DNA of 64,000 bases from Anaerolineae bacterium (GTDB taxonomy: Bacteria; Chloroflexota; Anaerolineae; Aggregatilineales; Aggregatilineaceae): the NCBI GenBank assembly GCA_018432315.1, contig JAHDLB010000026.1:1-64000 (forward strand), written 5' to 3'. The notes below the pieces were generated by a model. It made no database searches. It was not told the DNA's origin and saw nothing but the letters and a program-made list of their open reading frames with translations. The position numbers and the translations under genes were made by a program. How positions within the stretch are numbered: position 1 is the first letter of the stretch; each line of letters begins with the position of its first letter. Positions 51,925 through 62,394 of this stretch are shown piece by piece.

Positions 51925-53028
51925 ATGACCGGATCGCGTCTGCAAACCCTGTACGACATCATCGCGCGGGCCAACCTGGACGCCGTCGCGCTGATCCCCG
52001 GCCCCAACCTGCACTACCTGACTCACACCGATTTTCACCTGATGGAGCGCCCGCTGGTGACGTTCTTCGTGCCGGGGCGCGATCCCGTCGCCGTGGCCCC
52101 CGCCCTGGAAGCGGACCGGCTGGCCGAGAGCGGCATCCCGTTCAAGCTGTTCGCGTGGTCGGACTCGGAGGGCTATACCGGGGCGTTCGCCGCCGCCGCC
52201 AGCGAGCTCAAGCTGGACGGCAAGCGCGTCGCCGTGGAGGAACTGCGGATGCGCGTGCTCGAAGCGGACATCATCCAGGAGCTGATGCCGGGCGTCCGGC
52301 TGGTGCACGGCGGCGACCCGCTGGCGGAACTGCGGCTGCGCAAAGACGCGGACGCCATCGCCAGCCTGCGCGCCGCGATCAAAATCAGCGAGGACGCGCT
52401 GCACGCCTGCCTGGCGGACGTCCGCCCCGGCATGACCGAGCGCGAGATCGCCGGGCGGCTGGTCGTCGCGCAGCTTGAGCGCGGCGGGGGCAAGCATCCC
52501 TTCGAGCCGATCGTGCTCGCCGGGCCGCGCAGCGCGCTGCCGCATGGCGAGCCGGGCGACCGTCGCGCCGCCGAGGGCGAGCCGCTGCTGTTCGACTTCG
52601 GCACCACGGTGGATGGTTACGCGTCGGACATCACGCGCACCGTCAGCGTGGGCGCGCCGTCCGCACGGCTGGCGGAGGTCTACGCCGTGGTGCAGGCGGC
52701 CAACGCCGCCGGGCGCGCCGCCGCCGGGCCGGGCGTCCCCGCGCAGGAGGTCGACCGCATCACGCGCAAGGTGATCGAGGACGCCGGTTTTGGCGCCTAT
52801 TTCACGCACCGCACCGGGCACGGGCTGGGCCTGGAAGCCCACGAAAGCCCGAACATCGTCGAGGGCAACACGCGCGCCCTGGAGCCGGGCATGGTCTTCA
52901 CCATCGAGCCGGGCATTTACATCCCCGGCGAGGTCGGCGTGCGCATCGAGGACAACGTGGTGATCACCGCCGGTGGCGCGGAGAGCCTGACGACCTTCCC
53001 GCGCGACCTGCTGCGCGCCGGAGGGTAA
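51925..53028 (+). CDS. M24 family metallopeptidase (Xaa-Pro dipeptidase/aminopeptidase-like)
   Basis: A 367-residue cytosolic dinuclear-metal peptidase. The N-terminal creatinase-like domain (~1-125) precedes the pita-bread domain. Metal ligands are seen in FDFGTTVDGYASDITRTVS (two Asp), HRTGHGLGLEAHESP (His), FTIEPGIYIPG (Glu) and VRIEDNVVI (Glu). It probably hydrolyses peptides with Pro in the second position. The ATG at 51925 is preferred with GGAG 10 nt upstream; the in-frame GTG at 51916 is too near that site. It diverges from uvrC. Confidence 0.94.
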   Translation: MTGSRLQTLYDIIARANLDAVALIPGPNLHYLTHTDFHLMERPLVTFFVPGRDPVAVAPALEADRLAESGIPFKLFAWSDSEGYTGAFAAAASELKLDGKRVAVEELRMRVLEADIIQELMPGVRLVHGGDPLAELRLRKDADAIASLRAAIKISEDALHACLADVRPGMTEREIAGRLVVAQLERGGGKHPFEPIVLAGPRSALPHGEPGDRRAAEGEPLLFDFGTTVDGYASDITRTVSVGAPSARLAEVYAVVQAANAAGRAAAGPGVPAQEVDRITRKVIEDAGFGAYFTHRTGHGLGLEAHESPNIVEGNTRALEPGMVFTIEPGIYIPGEVGVRIEDNVVITAGGAESLTTFPRDLLRAGG

Positions 53029-53146
53029 GCGTCGCTGGCGCTGCCCGTCAGAAAAGGGGATACTCGGCGTATGGTCACGCCGGGCGACGCAGCCCGGCAG
53101 CGATTACGTGCGCGTGGGGTCGCACGTTTGCCCTTTGAGGAGAAAC

Positions 53147-54595
53147 ATGATGTATAAGGTCCGAATCACCCGTCTGGCCGCGCTGCTGGTGGCGCTGCTG
53201 CTGGCGGCCACACCGCTCACCGCCCTGGCCCAAGGCCCGCTCGACGAGACATTCGTCTCGCCGGATGGTGGGTTGAGCTTCTCGTATCCCGCCGGGTGGG
53301 CGGTCGAAGGCGAAGTCGGCATGGTCCGGCTGACGAGCGACGCGGCAGCCATGGAGTCCGACACGATTCCCCCCGGCGAGATCGGCGTGATCATCGTGGA
53401 TCCGTCGGGCGTCGGGATGCTGGTGTACGACATGCCCGATCCCAGCCTGGAGAGTATCACGACGACGCTCGCCGAAGAACTCACCTACGGCATGGTCGAA
53501 GAGGATACGCTCGTGCCGGAGCCGCTCACGCTCGCCGGTCGTGATGCCATGCGCATCGCCACCACCCTGGAAGCAGAAGGCGACATCCTGCTGTTCACCA
53601 TCGACTTCGAAGGTGGGAACATCATGGTCGTCATCGGCATCGCGGCGCCGGGCAATATGTCCGAGTTCGAGCCGACGCTCCGCGCCATTGCTGACACCCT
53701 CGACTACACGCCGGGCTGGAACGCCGTGCTTCGCGGACACACCGACTGGATCGACGGCGTGGCCTTCAGCCCGGACGGCGCGCTGATCGCCTCGGCCAGC
53801 GACGATGGAACGGTGCGCGTGTGGGACGTCGCGAGCGGCACGGAACTGCTCGCGCTGGAGCACCCCGACTACGTGAAGGGTGTCGCCTTCAGCCCGGATG
53901 GCGCCTCGATCGCGTCGACGGGCGACGACAGCACGCTGCGCGTGTGGGACGCCGCCACGGGCGAGCAGCAGTTGGAAGTCACCGGTCACAGTGGCCGGGT
54001 GCGCGGCGTCGCGTTCAGCCCGGACGGCGCGCTGATCGCCACCGCAGGTGACGACAACATGGTGAAGGTGTGGGATGCCGCCACCGGCGATTCCGTCCTG
54101 ACCCTGGAAGGCCACACGGACTACGCCAACGCGGTCGCCTTCAGCCCGGACGGCACGCTGATCGCCACCGCCAGCGATGACGGCACCGCGCGCCTGTGGG
54201 ACGCAGCGACCGGCGCCGAAGTGCGCGCGCTGGAACACCCCGACTATCTCAATACCGTCGCCTTCAGCCCGGACGGCGCCACTCTGGCAACCGGCAGCGA
54301 TAACGGTATCGTGTATCTGTGGGACGTTGCCAGCGGCGAGTCGATCGCGGAGCTGGAAGGGCACACCGACTACGTGAACAGCGTCGCGTTCAGCCCGGAC
54401 GGCGCGCTGATCGCCTCCGGCAGCGACGACAGTACCGTGCGCCTGTGGACCGTGGCCGATGGGGCCGGCGGCGAGCCCGTGGTCCTGGCCGGACACAGCG
54501 ACTGGGTGAATGCGGTCGCCTTCAGCCCGGACGGCGCGCTGATCGCCTCCGGCAGCGACGACAGCACCGTGCGCCTGTGGGACGTCCCCCGCTAA
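53147..54595 (+). CDS. Secreted WD40 repeat protein
   Basis: A 482-residue exported protein. Residues 1-29 are a signal peptide ending ALAQ. Residues ~35-190 form a beta-rich domain that resembles PsbP/DUF1795-type domains (DGGLSFSYPAGWAVEGEVGMV). Residues ~200-482 are seven WD40 repeats with nearly invariant VAFSPDGALIASGSDDSTVRLW. The repeats are almost identical in DNA, so they may change in number by recombination. TTTGAGGAG lies 4 nt before the first ATG. A hairpin follows the stop. A surface-binding role is inferred. Confidence 0.88.
   Translation: MMYKVRITRLAALLVALLLAATPLTALAQGPLDETFVSPDGGLSFSYPAGWAVEGEVGMVRLTSDAAAMESDTIPPGEIGVIIVDPSGVGMLVYDMPDPSLESITTTLAEELTYGMVEEDTLVPEPLTLAGRDAMRIATTLEAEGDILLFTIDFEGGNIMVVIGIAAPGNMSEFEPTLRAIADTLDYTPGWNAVLRGHTDWIDGVAFSPDGALIASASDDGTVRVWDVASGTELLALEHPDYVKGVAFSPDGASIASTGDDSTLRVWDAATGEQQLEVTGHSGRVRGVAFSPDGALIATAGDDNMVKVWDAATGDSVLTLEGHTDYANAVAFSPDGTLIATASDDGTARLWDAATGAEVRALEHPDYLNTVAFSPDGATLATGSDNGIVYLWDVASGESIAELEGHTDYVNSVAFSPDGALIASGSDDSTVRLWTVADGAGGEPVVLAGHSDWVNAVAFSPDGALIASGSDDSTVRLWDVPR
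53740..54590. repeat. Near-identical tandem DNA repeats encoding WD40 blades
   Basis: Seven units of about 120-130 bp contain the block ttcagcccggacggcgcgct or close copies of it. Two of the last units agree over more than 40 bases. Confidence 0.85.
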
Positions 54596-54618
54596 ACGCC
54601 GGTTGACAACGCACCATC

Positions 54619-54668
54619 CCCCATCCCCGGCCTGCCACATTTCACGACGGATGGGCTCGGGGATGGGG
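54619..54668. terminator. Inverted repeat between convergent genes
   Basis: CCCCATCCCC (54619-54628) pairs with GGGGATGGGG (54659-54668), enclosing 30 nt. It lies between the convergent WD40 and lipoprotein genes. No T run, so its role is unsure. The rest of 54596-54747 shows no gene. Confidence 0.5.
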
Positions 54669-54747
54669 AAACCGCGCTTCCGGTTCCCTCACTTGATTTC
54701 TGGTCGAAGTCACTCAAGCCGCGCCCGGCGGCCTAGCGGCGGGCGTT

Positions 54748-55221
54748 TCACCCGCTGCCCGGCTTGGGCGTTGGCTGTTTGGGCAGGTAGGCCAGCCGGA
54801 CCTGATTCAGGCTGTTGTAGGCGGGCAGCAGCCGGGACTCGAGGAAATTCGCCGTCCCGCCCGATCCGCGCGCGCTCTGGCAGTAGAGGTTCCATTCGTC
54901 GTGGGCCTGGCCGATGAGCGTGGCTGCATAGGCCAGGTGGTCGGCCAAGCTGGCGTCGCGCGGGCTGGCCTCGCGCTGGCGCTCGCTGAGCGTAACGGGC
55001 CGGTGCTCGAACGTGCGCGGCGCGCAGATGTCGCCCTCGATCGCGGTGTGCGCCCGGGCGTAGTTCATGTTGTTCCACAGCCAGTCCGCTTGCTGGCGCA
55101 GGGAGCTTTCGTAGTTCAGGAACTGGCGCTCGCGGCTGCTGCCCAGCAGGCCGCCCTGGCAGCCCGCCAGCAGGATCAGAACCAGCAGCCACACCGGCCA
55201 CGCCCGCCCGCGCATTCGCAT
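54748..55221 (-). CDS. Lipoprotein, twin family, copy B
   Basis: A 157-residue lipoprotein with lipobox LILLAGC. The mature part is helical and contains ADWLWNNMNYARAHTAIEGDICAP, LADHLAYAATLIGQAHDEWNLYC, NFLESRLLPAYNSLNQVRLA. The adjacent gene encodes a clear paralogue with the same three blocks. No known family. Conserved Cys residues in both copies could form a disulfide. The ATG at 55221 is chosen; GTG 55224 and ATG 55215 are also possible. Confidence 0.75.
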   Translation of the reverse strand: MRMRGRAWPVWLLVLILLAGCQGGLLGSSRERQFLNYESSLRQQADWLWNNMNYARAHTAIEGDICAPRTFEHRPVTLSERQREASPRDASLADHLAYAATLIGQAHDEWNLYCQSARGSGGTANFLESRLLPAYNSLNQVRLAYLPKQPTPKPGSG

Positions 55222-55234
55222 CACCCGCCGGACG

Positions 55235-55732
55235 TCAGCGGGTGGCCGCGCGCCGGTCCAGCGCGTCGCGCACGATGTTGAGGCTCCGATAGGCCGGGGT
55301 CAGCCGGGATTCGAGGAACATCACCACGTTCATCGCGGAAAGCTCGTCCCGGCAGTGCCGCGCCCATTCGTCGCGCGCCTGGCCGATGAGCGTGGCCGCG
55401 TAATCCAGGTGATCGACCATCCGGGAGGCGGTGGGGTCCAGACGGCGCGCCTCAGCGTCCATGACCACGGGCTGGTGACCCCAGTCGCGCTCGGCGCAGC
55501 GGTCCGCGTCTGGCCGGGGATTGGTGCGGGCGAGGTTCATGTTGTCCCACAGCCATTTGGCTTCCTCGCGCAGCGACTGGTCGAGCCGCCCCATGCGCAC
55601 GTCCAGCGATTCGTTCATCCGGGGGGCGGACGTGGGCGTGGCGTCGGCCTCGTTTCCATCGCCGCTGCACGCCCCCAAAACGGCAACCAGCACCACGACC
55701 AGCAACACCCTCGCGGGGATCGTCCGGCGCAT
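55235..55732 (-). CDS. Lipoprotein, twin family, copy A
   Basis: A 165-residue lipoprotein with lipobox VLGAC and an acidic spacer. The conserved blocks are AKWLWDNMNLARTNPRPDADRCAE, MVDHLDYAATLIGQARDEWARHC, MFLESRLTPAYRSLNIVRD. It lies 13 nt upstream of copy B, with a strong Shine-Dalgarno (GAGGAGACTGAC). The pair arose by duplication. No function is known. Confidence 0.77.
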   Translation of the reverse strand: MRRTIPARVLLVVVLVAVLGACSGDGNEADATPTSAPRMNESLDVRMGRLDQSLREEAKWLWDNMNLARTNPRPDADRCAERDWGHQPVVMDAEARRLDPTASRMVDHLDYAATLIGQARDEWARHCRDELSAMNVVMFLESRLTPAYRSLNIVRDALDRRAATR

Positions 55733-55822
55733 GTCAGTCTCCTCGTGGCCTTCGTCTCAGGGTCGAGTCAATCCGTACCATACACCGAATCAACCGGGAA
55801 GGCCACACACGATGGTCCTATT

Positions 55823-57427
55823 TCAGACGGATTTCACGCGCCCGGCACTGTGGGGATCCGCGGCGGGCAGCCGCACGGTGAACGTGGTGCCCTGGCCGAG
55901 CGCGCTCGCCGCCTCGATCGTGCCGCCGTGCGCCTCGACGATCTGGCGGGCAATCGCCAGCCCCAGGCCGGTGCCGCTGCGGCGGCCCTGGCGGCTCTTG
56001 TCGACCTGGTAGAAGCGCTCGAAGATGCGCGCCAGGTCCCCGGCGGGGATGCCCTCGCCCGTGTCGCGCACCGTGGCGACGATCTCGCCGCCGGAGTCGG
56101 GCGCGGCGGAGAGCGTCACCGAGCCGCCGGACGGCGTGTGCCGGAAGGCGTTGTCGAGCAGGTTGGTGAACACCTGCGCCAGCCGGTCGCCATCGCCGGC
56201 AATGCGCGGCAGGTCGGGCGGCACGTCCACCGCCAGCCCCACGCCCTTATCGCGCGCCTTCACCGACAGGCTCTCGCCCACCACGCGCAGGATGTCGCCC
56301 AGCTGCACGGTCTGGCGCAGCATGTCGGGCTGCCCGGCCTCGATCCGCGCCATGTCGAGCAGGCTCTCGACCATGCGATGCAGGCGGCCCGCCTCGTCGT
56401 GGATCACCAGGGCGGCGCGCTGGGCGGCCTGGGGATCGGAGGCGACGCCCTCGGCGATGGCCTGCGAAAAGCCCTGGATGCTGGTCAGCGGCGTGCGCAG
56501 ATCGTGCGAGACGTTCGCCAGAAAATCGCGCTGGGCCTGCTGCGTGGCCGAGACGCGCGCGGCCATCTCGTTGAACGATGCCGCCAGCGCGCGCACTTCC
56601 TGCGGGCCGCGGACCGGCACCCGCTGGTCGAAGTGGCCCTCGGCGATGCCTTGCGCCGCGCGGCTCATGTGCTGGAGCGGGCGGGCGACCGACCGGGCGA
56701 TCACGAAGGCCAGCCCCAGCGCGATGAGCAGCCCCAGCCCCCCGGCCCGCGCCAGCGGGCGGAAGAAGTCGTCGCCGAACAGGCGGAACACTTCGCGCAG
56801 CGAGGGATGCGGCACCGGCTCGGCGACCAGCAGCAGCATCTGCTCGTCCGGTGACTGGTCGGACATCATCCCCGATCGGTGGCCCATCTGGATGGCCGAC
56901 CGCATGAACCCCAGCAAGGGCTGGAAGGTCTGCGCCACGTAGATCCACTCGGCGCCGTCCGGGTTGGCGAACGTGCCCTGGAACACCTGGCTGAGCATGG
57001 GCCGGGCAGTCCGCGCCGAGATCAGCGGCTGCTGGTCGAGCCTGGGGACCGGGTCGTTTGCGGCGAACGTCCCGGCGGAATCGAACTGGACGCGCCCCTC
57101 GCCGTCGATCACCAGCGTGCGCACGTCGCGCGCCTCGGATTGGTCCGCGAGGTACGTGGTGACGCGCAGTTGGATCGCGCCGAGGGCGGAGTCGGCGGTG
57201 GAGTCAGTGAGCGAGCCCCAGTCCAGGTCCAGGGCGCTGGGGTCGAGCTGCCAGTCCTCCGTCACGCGCACGTCGAGCAGCGTGGCCGTCAGGTCGCGAA
57301 CGATCTCGTCGGTGGGCAGCGGGCGCGATCGCAGAAAGACCAGCAGCGTGCTGCCGATCAGGGCCAGCATGACCAGCAGCAGCGCGCCGTAGGAAGCCAG
57401 CAGCCGGTTGCGCAGTGTGTTGAACAT
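55823..57427 (-). CDS. Sensor histidine kinase
   Basis: A 534-residue membrane kinase. Two helices (~10-32 and ~225-250) flank an extracellular domain of ~190 residues with no recognised family. A HAMP domain (~250-305), then the phosphorylation site in FLANVSHDLRTPLTSIQGFS, and an ATPase domain with N box LDNAFRHTPSGGSV, G1 DTGEGIPAGDL, F box FERFYQVDKSR, G2 GTGLGLAIARQI. The start ATG at 57427 has GAGGAA 7 nt upstream. It is the last gene of the RidA-MBL-regulator-kinase cluster and pairs with the regulator at 57516. Confidence 0.94.
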   Translation of the reverse strand: MFNTLRNRLLASYGALLLVMLALIGSTLLVFLRSRPLPTDEIVRDLTATLLDVRVTEDWQLDPSALDLDWGSLTDSTADSALGAIQLRVTTYLADQSEARDVRTLVIDGEGRVQFDSAGTFAANDPVPRLDQQPLISARTARPMLSQVFQGTFANPDGAEWIYVAQTFQPLLGFMRSAIQMGHRSGMMSDQSPDEQMLLLVAEPVPHPSLREVFRLFGDDFFRPLARAGGLGLLIALGLAFVIARSVARPLQHMSRAAQGIAEGHFDQRVPVRGPQEVRALAASFNEMAARVSATQQAQRDFLANVSHDLRTPLTSIQGFSQAIAEGVASDPQAAQRAALVIHDEAGRLHRMVESLLDMARIEAGQPDMLRQTVQLGDILRVVGESLSVKARDKGVGLAVDVPPDLPRIAGDGDRLAQVFTNLLDNAFRHTPSGGSVTLSAAPDSGGEIVATVRDTGEGIPAGDLARIFERFYQVDKSRQGRRSGTGLGLAIARQIVEAHGGTIEAASALGQGTTFTVRLPAADPHSAGRVKSV

Positions 57428-57515
57428 CGCGACGTTCCTCATCCGTCCAGGATACCGGCAAAATGTAAACTTTTTGCTGCCCGATCGTTAACGTTTCCGC
57501 CAGATACCGTGACGA

Positions 57516-58202
<687 letters not shown>

Positions 58203-58208
58203 GGCGCG

Positions 58209-59063
58209 TCACACCTCAACCAGCAGCGTGTCGTAGGCGAACGTGATGTTGAAGCCATCGCCCTTGAGCATCACCTCCAGCCGGATCAGGTCGTCGTAGC
58301 CCAGCCGGCTCGGCTCCTCGATGTGCGTCATGATCACGCGCCCGGCGTCCAGCTTGCGCACGATGTCCAGCGTCTGGCGGAAGGTCGCCTCGGATTCGAG
58401 CACGGGGTGATCGGCGGGGATGAAGCGCTCGCCGGTGAAGGGATCGAACTCCGGCAGGCCCATCGGGATCACGGCGAGGTCCACGCCGCGCACGTCAGCG
58501 GGCGGGTCCCAGCCGAACAGCTCATCGGGCGCGATCAGGACGCGCGTCCCGCCGTCCTCGAAGACAAAGGCGTAGACGTAGTCCTCGGCCACGCGGAAGG
58601 GGCGAATCCGCACGCCGTTCAGGTCCACGGTGTCGCCGTCGGCCAGCTCCACCACGCGCACGACGCCGAACCGCTGCAGATACATGAACTGCTCCCACGC
58701 GCCGAGCCGGTGCCGGAAGTCCTGCGCGACCTGCTGCGGCAGGTAGATGTCGGTGCGGCGATGGTGGGCGGGCCAGTTCAGCCAGTCGGCGTTCATCGTC
58801 TCCCAGACGCGCATCCCGGCGACGTGATCGGGATGCCAGTGGGAATACAGCGCCGCGTCGATCTGCGTCACGCGCGAGCGCAGCAGCCCGGCTTTGATCT
58901 CCTCCGGCGTGTCGATCAGCACGTTCGGGCCGTGGACGAAGACGCTCGGCCCGCCCCGGCTGTAGGGGATGCCCTTGGCCCGCGCTTCGACGCACAGGCG
59001 GCAGTCGCAGCCGGGCCGGGGCGTGGTGATGGCGCCGCCGGAGCCCAGGAATTCGATCTGCAT
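58209..59063 (-). CDS. MBL-fold hydrolase, PhnP-like
   Basis: A 284-residue metal-dependent hydrolase. Its N-terminus carries CDCRLCVEARAKGIPYSRGGPS (a Cys-rich metal site seen in PhnP-like proteins), and the metal motif SHWHPDHVAGM. It also has FRVAEDYVYAFVFEDGG and IMTHIEEPSRLGYDDL. PhnP cleaves cyclic phosphates; this protein may hydrolyse a phosphodiester. It lies between RidA and the response regulator in one cluster. Only weak ribosome-site support before the ATG. Confidence 0.85.
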   Translation of the reverse strand: MQIEFLGSGGAITTPRPGCDCRLCVEARAKGIPYSRGGPSVFVHGPNVLIDTPEEIKAGLLRSRVTQIDAALYSHWHPDHVAGMRVWETMNADWLNWPAHHRRTDIYLPQQVAQDFRHRLGAWEQFMYLQRFGVVRVVELADGDTVDLNGVRIRPFRVAEDYVYAFVFEDGGTRVLIAPDELFGWDPPADVRGVDLAVIPMGLPEFDPFTGERFIPADHPVLESEATFRQTLDIVRKLDAGRVIMTHIEEPSRLGYDDLIRLEVMLKGDGFNITFAYDTLLVEV

Positions 59064-59076
59064 GGCGGGACTCTCG

Positions 59077-59463
59077 CTAACCGGGCAGGGCCGCGATCGC
59101 TTCGATCTCCACCAGGCCGTTCAGCGGCAGACCGCTGACGCCAAACGCGGCGCGGGCCGGTGGTTCCTCCGGGAAAAACGTGCTGTAGACGGAATTCATC
59201 TCGGCGAAGGTGTTGATGTCGGCCAGCAGCACGGTCACCTTCACGACGTGGCGCATGCTGGTGCCTGCCGCCTGCAGAATGGCGGCGATGTTCTTCAGCG
59301 CCTGCTCGGTCTGCTCGGCGACGGTGCCGCCGGCGAACTGCTTGGTGCCGGGCACAAGGCCCAACTGGCCGGACACGAACACGAAGCCGTTGGACTTGAT
59401 CGCCTGCGAATAGGCGCCGACAGCCGCCGGCGCATCGGGGGACGAAACAACCTCACGGTACAT
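59077..59463 (-). CDS. ridA: RidA family enamine/imine deaminase
   Basis: A 128-residue trimeric enzyme that hydrolyses reactive enamines and imines from PLP enzymes. Typical features are PAAVGAYSQAIKSNGFVFVSGQLGLVPGT, EQTEQALKNIAAIL, VKVTVLLADINTFAEMNSVYSTFF, PPARAAFGVSGLPLNGLVEIEAIA (the family Arg is in PARAAFGV). AAGGAGAAGG precedes the ATG at 59463. A TACAAT ~40 nt upstream suggests it heads the MBL/two-component cluster. Confidence 0.95.
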   Translation of the reverse strand: MYREVVSSPDAPAAVGAYSQAIKSNGFVFVSGQLGLVPGTKQFAGGTVAEQTEQALKNIAAILQAAGTSMRHVVKVTVLLADINTFAEMNSVYSTFFPEEPPARAAFGVSGLPLNGLVEIEAIAALPG

Positions 59464-59501
59464 GGTAACCTTCTCCTTAACGGGGCCAGGATTCTGCCCC
59501 C

Positions 59502-59507
59502 ATTGTA
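59502..59507 (-). promoter_or_regulatory. -10 box TACAAT for the RidA gene cluster
   Basis: TACAAT on the minus strand, 38 nt before the ATG at 59463. Weak -35. Confidence 0.45.
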
Positions 59508-59550
59508 CGGTGAGGCCGCTGAAAAACCGAATCGGCGGGCGCGGGCGGGG

Positions 59551-59584
59551 TAAAACAAACAGGGCGGGCACGCGGCCCACCCTG
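59551..59584 (-). terminator. Terminator of the TQGYWKTH-motif gene
   Basis: On the minus strand CAGGGTGGGC pairs with GCCCGCCCTG (one G-U pair), followed by TTTGTTTT. It is 24 nt after the stop at 59609. Confidence 0.85.
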
Positions 59585-59608
59585 TCGGATGTTCAACGCT
59601 GTGGCGTC

Positions 59609-60127
59609 TTACGAGCAGTGCGGATAGCCGGGCACGTTCCCGTTGTTGAAGTTGTCCAGAATGCCGGCCAGCTCCAGGAACTGCTTGCGCAGCGAATCGT
59701 TACCCTTGAGCGCGCCAATTGCATCGGGAGAGTAGGTCGCGAGCAGGGTTTCAGCGTCTTCCCAGGCCTGATACACCCCACCGGGCAGGAACTGAACCCG
59801 ACCGGAGCTCCAGGTCAACTGGGTTGCGATGTGCTGCGCCGCCAGGATAAACCAGGCGTTGCCGCCCTGCGGGGGCGAGTTCAGAACCTGGTAGAACGTA
59901 TAGCCGCTGCCGCGATAATCCCAGTCGGCCATATCTTCGCCATAGGTGGAAGAAATCCATCCCGCGTCATACGGAGCCGGGCCATACTTGGAATGCGTCT
60001 TCCAGTAACCCTGGGTCAGGGTACACCCGCACTCTTCCTCACCACACGCCAGCGCCGGTGTAGCCGAAACGGGCACCAGGCTGAGGACGAGCACCACCAA
60101 CATAGACAATGCGATCCATTTCTTCAT
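59609..60127 (-). CDS. Secreted protein with CGCTLTQGYWKTHS motif
   Basis: A 172-residue exported protein. The signal peptide (1-27) ends ATPALAC. The mature N-terminus has CGEEECGCTLTQGYWKTHSKYG, a Cys-rich TQGYWKTH motif seen at the start of some secreted proteins. The rest is Trp/Tyr-rich and acidic, ending with a final Cys (GYPHCS). Its role is unknown. A long AT-rich leader (60128-60525, shared with the divergent gene) lies upstream; GGAGG is 12 nt before the ATG, longer than usual. Confidence 0.75.
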   Translation of the reverse strand: MKKWIALSMLVVLVLSLVPVSATPALACGEEECGCTLTQGYWKTHSKYGPAPYDAGWISSTYGEDMADWDYRGSGYTFYQVLNSPPQGGNAWFILAAQHIATQLTWSSGRVQFLPGGVYQAWEDAETLLATYSPDAIGALKGNDSLRKQFLELAGILDNFNNGNVPGYPHCS

Positions 60128-60525
60128 TTGTGCTTCGATGCCTCCACAATGAGTTGTCGCCAAGGCGACTTGAGCAAAATACCGCCAGTTACGGTTAACG
60201 ATACGACATACACGTGCGATAGCACATTTCGATGATTGAGGTTTCCCCCTTTCCCCCAACCGCAACGGCGTCACGGTTGTCCCACGATGAAAGCTGAGGA
60301 GAGAGCCTACTAACTGGCATCCGAAAAACTGCTTGAGGGACGCCAATGTCGCACGAAATTTGTGATTCTCTAATGTAATTTATTAAAACTTAATCATGCG
60401 ACGCGTTCTCAGGCGTTTTTGGGAGCGTAGACCCTGCGTTTAGTCTACATGAGGTTTCTAATTTTTCCGATGCATTTCTCGTAAATTCTCGCAAAAAACT
60501 GATAAAACCTGGCAGGAGATAGACT
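60128..60525. other. Divergent AT-rich intergenic region, 398 nt
   Basis: No gene was seen. It contains an inverted repeat (CAACCG...CGGTTG near 60260-60281) read in the leader of the minus-strand gene. AT-rich tracts (for example around 60370-60400) are likely to hold promoters for both genes. No known riboswitch was recognised. Confidence 0.5.
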
Positions 60526-62205
<1,680 letters not shown>

Positions 62206-62220
62206 GCCGCGCGGGAGTCC

Positions 62221-62298
62221 GCGCCTGGCGCACGCGCGACGCGCGTCAGGGCGACCGGCGGTCGCCCTGGGCAGGGCTTGCCCTGCCGCGCCAGGCGC
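62221..62298. repeat. Cloverleaf inverted-repeat element 2
   Basis: GCGCCTGGCGC (62221-62231) pairs with GCGCCAGGCGC (62288-62298) as an 11-bp outer stem. It encloses three abutting hairpins: ACGCGC-gac-GCGCGT (62232-62246), CAGGGCGACC-ggc-GGTCGCCCTG (62247-62269) and GGCAGGGC-tt-GCCCTGCC (62270-62287). All bases except the loops are paired. It has the same layout as element 1 but no shared sequence. No T run. Confidence 0.9.
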
Positions 62299-62350
62299 TC
62301 GCGGCGCGACTCGTTCGCATCCGGCCCACCCTCGCGCCGGGGCAGGATGG

Positions 62351-62356
62351 TATAAT
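62351..62356 (+). promoter_or_regulatory. -10 box TATAAT for the TPR protein
   Basis: Perfect TATAAT, 39 nt before the ATG at 62395, after the cloverleaf. No clear -35. Confidence 0.5.
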
Positions 62357-62394
62357 CGCAGGATAGCGTCCCATTTCTCAGGAGAGCCAACCCG

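Noticed and set aside
53740-54590. Tandem repeats as a CRISPR array
   Set aside because: Units are in frame, about 120 bp and encode WD40 blades; no short repeat/spacer pattern.
60128-60525. Known riboswitch (c-di-GMP, cobalamin or glycine type) in the divergent intergenic region
   Set aside because: The conserved cores of these classes could not be found by eye on either strand; only a simple inverted repeat is present.
62221-62298. Cloverleaf elements as tRNA genes
   Set aside because: The length (76-78 nt) and shape suggest tRNA, but there is no anticodon loop of 7 nt, no T-loop consensus and no unpaired positions between stems; loops are 2-4 nt.
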